DNA of 64,000 nt, taken from contig CM076945.1 of NCBI GenBank assembly GCA_039566865.1, positions 191,001 through 255,000 on the forward strand, in the 5' to 3' direction. Below the pieces are notes generated by a model. The model was given only the letters and a program-made list of their open reading frames with translations, was not told the origin of the DNA and searched no databases. The position numbers and the translations under genes were made by a program. Position 1 is the stretch's first letter. The number at the start of each line of letters is the position of its first letter. The DNA comes from Aurelia coerulea. Taxonomy: Eukaryota; Cnidaria; Scyphozoa; Semaeostomeae; Ulmaridae. This document shows positions 58,887 to 64,000 of the stretch, piece by piece.

Positions 58887-61164
58887 GTCATGCATAAACA
58901 TGGGAACAAAGTTCCCAGGCAGCTTTTTCCAAAGCAATATTTTGCAGGCAGTTTTTCTTGAATAGTTCTTTATGAAATGTAATTGTAATTAGTTTCCACC
59001 AGAGAATTTCAGAGAATTTCTACCGCTCCCAGGCAGGTTTGAACATTATGCACGCCTGCACGCCTGCAATCAATCAATCAACCAACCAATCAATCAAACA
59101 ACCAACCAACCAACTAATCAACCAACCAACCAATCAAGAAAAAGGCATAAAAATCACCTTTTGTTTTGACTGCATTTGGATTGACAGACATGCTATGTTT
59201 AAGATTTGGTTTAGGATGGACATAATCTCTTGAGGATGGTGCTCCATATGACTTTGATTTTTTTAATTCTATATGTTTTGGTTGTCCATTTCCCTCGTTC
59301 TTTCCATTTTCCTTGTTCTTTCCATCAGTAGCATCATCATCATCCATTGCTTCTTCAATAACATCCGCTCTATTTGATTTTGGAATCTTACATTTGATCT
59401 TTTCAACATTTTCATCTGCATTATCTTCATTCTCTAAAATAAGACAAATAAAACGATTCAATACCTGTGTACTATAAACATGCATTCAACATGAATTAGA
59501 GTCAGAAATTTCAAACTAATTAGCTAGTATGTAACAAGAGCAAAATTCCTTCCCTCAATTTTGTAAGTAGACAAAAATCGGCTAAAGTTTGTTACAGAAT
59601 ACTTTTTGCATTCATGGCACAGGCTTTCAGAGACTTGTCAGTCACTTGATTTGAAGTGGATGTAAACAAACCTTAGCCAATTTTGTCTATTAACACACAG
59701 GTTACTTCACACTTTAGACATGCAGTATTCGCAATAACCAAATTTGTTTGAATTCAACTCCCTCAACTATTTCTGTAAACATTAAAAGTTTTGCATGGCA
59801 TCTTAAACTGATATTTTCCTGCAATCCCCTAATCATAGTAACTGCCCTCGTTAATTTCAAGGTCATTTAAGACATTTCCTGTTTTAAAAACAAATTAAAA
59901 ATTGCAGTCATCATCTCTACAGATGTTTTCTATTCTCAATTACATCATTTTCAATCTTCATGTCAAATAAAAATTTCAGAAAATAAAATTCAAAATAACT
60001 GAAATTAACCATTAATCAATAAAAATACAAACTAACCATTTGATTCTTCCGAAATCAGTTTGCGCTGGTCCTCTTTTGGTTCCTCAGTTGATAAACTCAA
60101 ATCAAGAAGCGTTCTTTCTGTCTTGTTCAGCGACTTTTCCGGTGATGCTGATGACATATCAGATTCGCCATCTTCAAGCAACAAATGCTCATTTTCTAAG
60201 GAGGCAGTTGCCATTTCTAAAATAACAAATATCACATCAAAATTTAAAATTAAATTTAGGCGATTCACTGGCTAGAAGCAATTAGATTCTCTTTAAGCCA
60301 AATTCAAGATAAGGTCTGCAGGCTACCACAACTGGAACAGAGTGTTCTCTCGTGGCCCATGATCAACACTACAAGTAGTTTTTTGAGGGCAACCAAAAGT
60401 GACAGGAACGAAATTGAGGTTCATAGAGGATGTGTGGTGGAGCTTCATGACAATTGCAAAAAGGAAACAATCATCTTCTATGGATGGGGTGTGCCAGAAA
60501 CACTCCAGGCATTTAAAAACTCACAGTACCTAGAGTATTGGATGGATTCAAATGAATCAAAGTTTATTTGATAGTTGGAAGATCAAAGTATTATTGAGTT
60601 TTTCTTGTGTTTTTATGTGCATTGAAAACATAGAGCAATTCAATTTAAGCAAAATGTCTGAAACAGATGCTGAAACTTCAAGGAACCACCTCAAGCAGAA
60701 CAGTACAGTAACACAATGCAACATAGCAATTCCACATCTAAATAAAACTTAATCCATTGCAATTCTTGTTTAGATAACATCATGGAATTCACTTTTGAAA
60801 ACTTGGGGGGACACCTCATCCCTCATATGCAACCTGCTCTTTTTTTCTCCAATTCTCTTTCTGTTTTGATGGTTTGTTTCATAGCAAAGCTACTATAAGC
60901 ATTGTTAAATTAAGAAAAAAGTGTGTGCTGCATTTCTTAGATAATGGTTTTAAAGAAATTACTCTGATTCTCAGATTTCAGTGGCTCCAACTTGAATGGC
61001 TTGACGTTGACAGATTTAACTTGCAAATTATTGTTTTCAAATCCTTCGACTTTCACCAATGCATTGTTATTCAATGGTGGGAGCGTCTGTGGTCTTAAGA
61101 TTTTTCCATTGTCCATAAATGACACTTCTGTTGGAGCATAGCGTGAGCTGTAGCAATTCTCCAT
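17419..61164 (-). CDS. FRMD8: FRMD8 (iTAP) homologue, 14 coding exons
   Basis: Minus-strand exons: 60963-61164, 60037-60216, 59158-59433, 58490-58657, 56673-56774, 56162-56220, 24572-24610, 23705-23832, 21883-22068, 20930-21056, 19648-19800, 18984-19051, 18514-18563, 17419-17489. They total 1809 nt (602 residues plus stop), and phase is consistent at every junction. FRMD8 binds the cytoplasmic tail of iRhoms and stabilises the iRhom-ADAM17 sheddase complex. The FERM domain spans residues about 220-560: DIFALWLISPLL, then VPFKLRREWKGLLKRFTWA, DEPVMVFQRNSFF, LPFYGSAFFKGQVE, VAISIGREG and FDELSWDY all align with the human protein. The first 219 residues are an acidic, low-complexity extension. 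Human FRMD8 is 464 residues. An alternative start at 60214 would give 534 residues. Confidence 0.9.
17829..17888. repeat. 60-bp near-perfect hairpin
   Basis: TACCCTGGGTACCAG and CTCTCTAACAT are mirrored after a 6-nt loop (AAAAAC), giving 27-nt arms with one mismatch. It is in FRMD8 intron 13. It could be a minimal MITE or a small-RNA-type stem. Confidence 0.85.
17890..18513 (-). other. FRMD8 intron 13, remainder
   Basis: Partly inverted segments near 18100-18150 and 18255-18300 (both containing AATTTTCG/CGAAAATTA) suggest another decayed MITE. Otherwise nothing. Confidence 0.4.
18514..18563 (-). CDS. FRMD8: FRMD8 exon 13, tail
   Basis: A 50-nt exon coding PVDPVFMDDGKPLADQ plus a split Ser, in the tail after the FERM domain. 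Acceptor TTTTAG, donor GTAAAC. Confidence 0.78.
18984..19051 (-). CDS. FRMD8: FRMD8 exon 12, end of F3
   Basis: Codes residues 541-562, MMDALVDSCVAEMNRLNIP, the C-terminal F3 helix. Acceptor TTGTAG, donor GTATGG. Confidence 0.88.
19052..19647 (-). other. FRMD8 intron 11
   Basis: AT-rich intron; no element or gene seen. Confidence 0.7.
19648..19800 (-). CDS. FRMD8: FRMD8 exon 11, FERM F3 lobe
   Basis: A phase 0-0 exon of 51 residues (490-540): EILLNLTFDELSWDYSQSSE, then FCIEYDTIDNDGKHVANQLQ. FDELSWDY is the clearest FRMD8 signature here. Acceptor TTGCAG, donor GTATAC. Confidence 0.95.
20086..20673. mobile_element. Foldback MITE, copy C
   Basis: The ends CCGGGTGCGCCAAAATAAAC and GGCGCACCCGG are flanked by TA (20084-20085 and 20674-20675). 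It is 588 bp, foldback over nearly its full length, in FRMD8 intron 10. Confidence 0.88.
20930..21056 (-). CDS. FRMD8: FRMD8 exon 10, FERM F3 lobe
   Basis: Codes residues 447-489: SAFFKGQVEQQ, then MNVAISIGREGITIFKEHKT, the PH-like F3 lobe. Acceptor TTTCAG, donor GTTAGC. Confidence 0.93.
21556..21792. mobile_element. MITE with GCCTACG ends
   Basis: The left arm GCCTACGAGTAGACCCATTA and the further block AAAGGGTCTACGA are mirrored at about 21745-21792. Similar CTTTCCATTA/CTTTCCATCA flanks may be the target duplication. It is 237 bp, in FRMD8 intron 9. Confidence 0.72.
21883..22068 (-). CDS. FRMD8: FRMD8 exon 9, FERM F2 lobe
   Basis: Codes residues 385-446: NYLPPSAIKRNWISKKF, then FYRLFLEFCWTLPFYG, leading into the F3 lobe. 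Acceptor TCACAG, donor GTGAGT. Confidence 0.93.
22329..22859. mobile_element. Candidate MITE with G-tract ends
   Basis: It begins TTCCC followed by 12 G (22334-22345) and ends with 13 C (22838-22850) then GCCTGGGAA. Such TTCCC-G-run ends are common on short elements in cnidarian genomes, from general knowledge. It lies in FRMD8 intron 8. Confidence 0.5.
23280..23395. mobile_element. Palindromic element, GACTTG-type ends, copy 3
   Basis: The end GGACTTGCTACAAGTCTCTC is inverted at the right. It is flanked by CTCTGTTTAT on both sides (about 23270 and 23397), a likely target duplication. It is 116 bp, in FRMD8 intron 8, and related in its ends to the pair upstream of MFSD10. Confidence 0.75.
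23705..23832 (-). CDS. FRMD8: FRMD8 exon 8, FERM F2 lobe
   Basis: Codes residues 343-384: AKLNILKGRYRIANGDAEVL, then GGFLARLEHGKFNKDEHTLGYF. Acceptor TTTTAG, donor GTAAGC. Confidence 0.92.
23833..24571 (-). other. FRMD8 intron 7
   Basis: No element, RNA gene or second coding frame could be supported. A plus-strand open frame near 24426-24614 overlaps exon 7 antisense and is not credible. Confidence 0.65.
24572..24610 (-). CDS. FRMD8: FRMD8 exon 7, 39-nt exon
   Basis: A phase 0-0 exon of 13 residues, VTDERVIKRLFEE, the first helix of the F2 lobe. Acceptor TTTCAG, donor GTTTGT. It follows a 31.5-kb intron. Confidence 0.9.
24892..25437. mobile_element. TA-flanked MITE at the array's edge, copy E
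   Basis: The ends CCGGGTGTCCCAAAAAAAGT and its inverse are flanked by TA (24890-24891 and 25438-25439). The terminal 7 bp match the other MITEs, but the interior differs. It lies only about 12 bp from the first full satellite unit and shares intron 6 with it. A 99-codon minus-strand open frame inside shows no transposase features. Confidence 0.82.
25450..56154. repeat. Satellite array, 345 copies of an 89-bp unit
   Basis: Units start TTTGAGTTT(C/G)ATTCTAATG and end AATTTGTGAACAGA. The span is 30,705 bp, exactly 345 x 89, so there is no net indel. Variation is concentrated at six positions: C/G in GTTTSATT, A/G in TTCRTGAGG, C/T in GTAAGYTGACC, A/C in TATAAMGGC, A/T/C in GGCATNAAA, and rarely A/C in GAACMGATTT. 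Each unit has a small inverted repeat, ACCTTTAATAAGGT. A partial unit (CATAACGGC) precedes the array. It fills about 97% of FRMD8 intron 6. No open frame of note runs through it. Confidence 0.98.
56162..56220 (-). CDS. FRMD8: FRMD8 exon 6, bordering the satellite array
   Basis: Codes residues 310-329, DEPVMVFQRNSFFCVADERK, the end of F1. It has a strong donor, GTAAGT, starting at 56161. The 89-bp satellite begins at intron base 8. Confidence 0.93.
56673..56774 (-). CDS. FRMD8: FRMD8 exon 5, FERM F1 lobe
   Basis: Codes residues 276-309: LQLKNQHVPFKLRREWKGLL, then KRFTWAKDEEIKK. Acceptor TCACAG, donor GTTTCA (a weak match to consensus), phase 1 at both ends. Confidence 0.92.
56866..57051. mobile_element. 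Short MITE with AATAGACCTTTTAGC ends
   Basis: Perfect 21-bp inverted ends beginning AATAGACCTTTTAGCTATTC at 56866, with the mirror at 57031-57051. It is 186 bp, in FRMD8 intron 4. Confidence 0.85.
57052..57754 (-). other. FRMD8 intron 4, middle part
   Basis: Nothing recognised. Open minus-strand frames of about 60 codons (57331-57650) overlap each other and do not resemble FRMD8. Confidence 0.6.
57755..58160. mobile_element. Foldback MITE, copy D (shortened)
   Basis: The ends CTGGGTGCGCCAAAAT and GGCGAACCCAG are flanked by TA. At 406 bp it has lost internal sequence relative to copies A and C. It is in FRMD8 intron 4. A further eroded right-half copy can be traced at about 58345-58457. Confidence 0.78.
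58490..58657 (-). CDS. FRMD8: FRMD8 exon 4, FERM F1 lobe
   Basis: Codes residues 220-275: the ubiquitin-like F1 lobe, with AVFLKEGTGLLLCLENG, EVKRVMMDLL and QDIFALWLISPLL, the last nearly identical to vertebrate FRMD8. Acceptor TTTCAG, donor GTTAGT. Confidence 0.93.
58855..58887. repeat. AATC microsatellite
   Basis: About eight AATC units in FRMD8 intron 3. A related imperfect CAATCAATCAACCAACC tract lies at about 59068-59137, close to the donor of exon 3. Confidence 0.9.
59158..59433 (-). CDS. FRMD8: FRMD8 exon 3, low-complexity acidic linker
   Basis: Codes residues 128-219: rich in Asp, Glu, Asn and Lys (EEAMDDDDATDGKNKENGKN), then a Lys/Ser/Pro-rich tail. No domain; probably disordered. 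Acceptor TTTTAG, donor GTGATT. Confidence 0.8.
59434..60036 (-). other. FRMD8 intron 2
   Basis: AT-rich sequence without visible elements. Confidence 0.7.
60037..60216 (-). CDS. FRMD8: FRMD8 exon 2
   Basis: Codes residues 68-127: an acidic, Ser/Leu-rich segment starting MATASLENEHLLLEDGE and ending LISEESN. Acceptor TTTTAG, donor GTTAGT. The Met at 60214 has good context (AAAATGG) and is the alternative start. Confidence 0.8.
60217..60962 (-). other. FRMD8 intron 1
   Basis: No element recognised; short plus-strand open frames (60359-60752) are not protein-like. Confidence 0.55.
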
Positions 61165-61176
61165 CAATCCAAATTA
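60963..61176 (-). CDS. FRMD8: FRMD8 coding exon 1 (start exon)
   Basis: ATG at 61164-61162 with an in-frame stop four codons upstream. It codes 67 residues plus one base, then donor GTAATT. The upstream acceptor (GGCAAG before 61176) is weak. The exit phase joins exon 2 in frame, reading Lys then Met. If this exon is not used, translation would begin at the Met in exon 2. Confidence 0.6.
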
Positions 61177-61686
61177 CTTGCCAGCAAAAAACAAGCCATA
61201 AGAACAACAGCATCTACCTTGGAACCACTTCCCACATAATTGTCCTCAAGTTTGCAACAAATTTTGAAAATGACTTTGACTGCTTCTTTATATTTTCAAA
61301 CTCTTAAGTTCATCTGATGTTGCTTTGCTAACTTTAAATAATCTTATAGATACATCTAATGCAATAATTTTGACCTGAAAACGAGCTCAATTTCATGCAA
61401 CTTTCTGTTCCTCTCCTCATTCCCAATTAATATTGTATTGGTTCTAAATAACTTATTCAAAAGTTAATTATGTGATTCATAAATCATACCATCAAAACTG
61501 GTGCTCACTTAGACCTAATTAAAATGTCAATACAACAGATACTTCAAACTGTGACACCTTCAAAAGAAACCACCCGGTACCAGTTGAAAACAATATTACA
61601 ATTTCTCACAATTTCTGAATACAAAAAGTTTGAATTAACTGCAGTTAGCTGCAAGACATGATGGAATTCCCTTTTCCATTAAGCTT

Positions 61687-62607
61687 TTTTTTTTTTTTTT
61701 TTTTTTTTATCCATATAAAATTCTTACAATACATGTTTACCTACTCTACATATTAATACTATACAACTGCACAACACTACAGGGACAATAACGTGAGGAG
61801 CAAAATGGCATGGCTACCCCATGTTCTTACATATAACAAAAAACAATGAACACTACTAGGACAACGCACAAAAAGAAAACAAAGAATACTTGTAAACTAA
61901 TTACTATACGCTAACTACAACCTAAATCAATTACAATGAACGTTTGCGGCATAAAGACTGTGGGAAAGGAGTTTCAGAACAATTTCCCTGCTTCCTACCG
62001 AATTATGTCAATTTGATCGATGAATTAAATGCAGAAAGCCAGGGTTTTTGTTGGAATATTATACCACTGTCTTTTCCGCAATCGTTCATTTCCATTAAAT
62101 AAAATAATGCAACGTAACTATTCTAAATGAAAGAAGAAACAGAAGACGAAAAAAAAAGGTAAAGGGACTTGATGGTTACTTGGCGTATAACAAAGATTAA
62201 AATGACCTCAATCAAACCGACCGGTGTTGTGGATGAAAGCTAAGGTCAACTCGAGAATCTTTCTGTTAAGATCAATAGATAGGTCTTTATTGCCATACAG
62301 TAAATATTGCGTCAGGACCTTATTTGAAAGGTTGTTATGTCCGAATGGTCGTAATATTGCCGAAACTCCAGCGAGAAGATCTCTTCGTTGCAAATCAAAC
62401 GAGGGGCAGAGCAACAAGAAGTGTTCAGTATCCTCAATGCCATCATTCGAAGGGCACATTGGATCTAAGGTATCCCTGAAATTGTGTTGGAATTTATGCA
62501 AGTTCAGTTTACTGAGACCAACCCTAAGTTGAGTAAGATGGGATAGGCCGATTGGGTCGTGAATACCAAAAACGGGTTTTGCAGGGGGGCGGATTATCGC
62601 GAGTAGC
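61687..62607 (-). mobile_element. 5'-truncated LINE 3' end with poly(A) and target duplication
   Basis: The minus strand at 62208 to about 62605 reads as the C-terminal cysteine-containing region of a LINE reverse transcriptase (LSHLTQLRVGLSKLNLHKFQ, later EDTEHFLLLCPSF). A 3'-UTR and a poly(A) tail follow (T run on plus, about 61685-61709). TTTCCATTAAGCTT flanks both ends (about 61674 and 62609), a 14-bp target duplication. It lies in the FRMD8 5' intron and is the same family as the fragment at 4115-5690. Confidence 0.85.
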
Positions 62608-62882
62608 TTTCCATTAAGCTTCACTGACAAAGACAATATATTCACTTCTGGATGTCCACAAGGAGCCAAAAAAGGCCCTCCCATTAGCTAGGCCTTCAAA
62701 CAACAATACTGTACATTTGGTCGAGATTTTGGCCTAAAACATTCAACTGGGTTTTACCGCAAATTTACACAGAATGAATGCTCTATTCATAATATCAAAT
62801 CATAAGAATAGGATGAAAAGATATTCGAGTTATTCTTAAGCAGATAAATAACTAAATTAAATTAGAATGAGTTCAAAACTTT

Positions 62883-63200
62883 ACCGAAACCTCAGCTCAC
62901 TTCCACTTTTGCACCGCCGCCATTTCAGTGTGCGCAGGAGCAAGAGTGCGCCTTGCCAGCGTTTAAGTACAGTGAATTTCTATTGCTTTTTGCGTGACAA
63001 GTTTTAAAGACCCATTGGTAACCACGATCCTTTGCGCGTTGACTGAAAAGCAAGGGTTTATTTAAAACAGGGCAACATTTCGTTTTCAATAGACCGAGAA
63101 GTTTGTTTTGATTTGGGGATTGACCAATTAGATCACGCTATTTTCAAAGATGGCGGCCCGCTGTAAACAAACAAACCTCCGAAAGATGGCTAAAACCTAT
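62883..63200. promoter_or_regulatory. Candidate bidirectional promoter with two YY1 motifs
   Basis: GAAATGGCGGC on the minus strand (62916-62926) and AAAGATGGCGGC on the plus strand (about 63146-63156) match the YY1 consensus, which in animals often sits at transcript starts. They point away from each other about 230 bp apart. The plus-strand ATG at 63150 opens a 33-codon frame, MAARCKQTNLRKMAKTYLC onward, that I do not recognise. Confidence 0.4.
62885..62950 (-). other. FRMD8: Probable FRMD8 non-coding first exon
   Basis: The minus-strand donor G|GTAAAG at 62885/62884 follows a short CG-richer stretch holding the YY1-type motif GAAATGGCGGC. The ATG in that motif would open only an 8-codon upstream frame, which ends before the donor. 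The start of transcription is not defined. Confidence 0.45.
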
Positions 63201-63723
63201 CTTTGTTTTTGTTCCACTGATTTGCGGTTTTCGAATATTTTCAAACAATAACAACGAATATCTCAACTATGGATTCTGATGCACACTTCCAATGTGCATT
63301 TTCCCGATATTCGGCCTAAATCAAGAGTAACAGGGTGTTGAAACTACCGAAATAATCGCACGGTTTCGGACCATACCCTCGCCATTACTTGTTCAAATAA
63401 TTTGCAGGAAAATTACTTGGAAATCAAAACAAGCCCGAAAAGATTATTTTACAAGTCATTCCACTTTGAAATTGATAAATAAAAATAGATCTTTAGTCCT
63501 AATGAGTTAAAGTCATGTCAAAGGGGTTGACTGCTTCGTCTATCAAAAGTGTAGATTTCCAGGAAGGGGGCGTGTTGCTATTTTATGTTAAGGGTCATAG
63601 AACCAGAACCATATCATTTGGACATTTGAGACGAACTGAAATGGCAAGCGCTTTGCAAAAACAATGTTAAAAAAAAGATAAACTATCAAAGCTAAAATTT
63701 AACTGAACTAAGATGGGCAATTC
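63201..63723. other. Unassigned sequence right of the promoter
   Basis: No gene or element recognised. Confidence 0.6.
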
Positions 63724-63903
63724 TTACAACCATTGCTCTGGCATATCAGATTGGCACCATCTCAAGATTCTATCCTCCAGCATCAGCGCCCTTTGATAGT
63801 CTGTTGCCTCCAACCCCACGAATTCATCTGGCACTGTTCCATCGTTATCGTCATCTCGTTGTCCTATCAAGATATCATCGTCTTCAGTGAGTTGGAAGCC
63901 ACA
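63724..63903 (-). CDS. Possible 3' coding exon of an upstream minus-strand gene
   Basis: A 59-codon minus-strand reading, open from a stop at 63906-63904 to TAA at 63726-63724. It is acidic then helical (LTEDDDILIGQRDDDNDG, later ALMLEDRILRWCQSDMPEQ). It looks protein-like but has no family I can name. The plus strand is also open for 79 codons here, so strand choice rests on composition only. An acceptor might be GATAG before GACAACGAG. Confidence 0.22.
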   Translation of the reverse strand, partial: CGFQLTEDDDILIGQRDDDNDGTVPDEFVGLEATDYQRALMLEDRILRWCQSDMPEQWL

Positions 63904-64000
63904 TTAAAATTTGACGAGTTTGCCTTCATCGCCATTGTTACCATCTCCCACTCAAGAATTCGCAACAAATAGGGCACTCGCTGATTGCTGGCAAAATGCA

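Noticed and set aside
61560..61580. A further CCGGGTG-type MITE end (CCACCCGGTACC)
   Set aside because: No partner terminus within a plausible distance and no inverted arm.
62608..62684. An FRMD8 start exon coding MGGPFLAPCGHPE
   Set aside because: The frame runs straight into the LINE insertion. Without the LINE it would close after a few codons, and no donor is evident.

Overview
This is AT-rich nuclear DNA from an invertebrate animal. The genes are intron-rich with GT-AG splice sites, and the spaces between exons hold LINE fragments, short inverted-repeat DNA transposons (MITEs) and tandem repeats. The three recognisable genes (CCDC61, MFSD10, FRMD8) are animal genes. The LINE types and a G-tract MITE resemble what I know from cnidarians, so a cnidarian is my best guess, but the species cannot be fixed from the sequence. 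All protein identities come from comparison with remembered human orthologues; no search was run.

Layout, left to right. 1-524: unassigned. 525-5945: a decayed plus-strand LINE cut up by later events: a 19-bp minisatellite that grew out of its own reverse-transcriptase sequence (1152-2550), a TA-flanked foldback MITE (2602-3205), and a minus-strand fragment of a second LINE (about 4115-5690) that itself carries another MITE (4423-5258). 5967-10744: the 5' part of CCDC61 (centriole/basal-body protein of the SAS-6/XRCC4 fold group) on the minus strand, seven coding exons, 271 residues, with the 3' exons outside the window. Its coiled-coil exons are tandem duplicates. A probable non-coding first exon ends at 13266, so a 1.14-kb foldback element (11714-12854) lies in the 5'-UTR intron. 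14172-15524: intact, intronless MFSD10 (major facilitator transporter), minus strand. 15706-16096: nested palindromic elements just upstream of it. 17419-62885: FRMD8 (iRhom-binding FERM protein), minus strand. I could assemble all 14 coding exons with continuous phase (1809 nt, 602 residues plus stop).

The dominant object is a satellite array at 25450-56154: exactly 345 copies of an 89-bp unit, with no net insertion or deletion over 30.7 kb. It makes up about 97% of FRMD8 intron 6 and starts 7 nt inside the 5' splice donor of exon 6. The array has regional higher-order structure (2-, 5-, 8-, 10- and 11-unit periods) built from a few two- or three-state variable positions.

The three genes have no evident shared pathway: FRMD8 stabilises iRhom/ADAM17 shedding complexes, CCDC61 organises basal bodies, and MFSD10 is a transporter. 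They are simply neighbours on one strand. At 62883-63200 two YY1-type motifs in opposite orientation mark a possible bidirectional promoter for FRMD8 and a plus-strand transcript.
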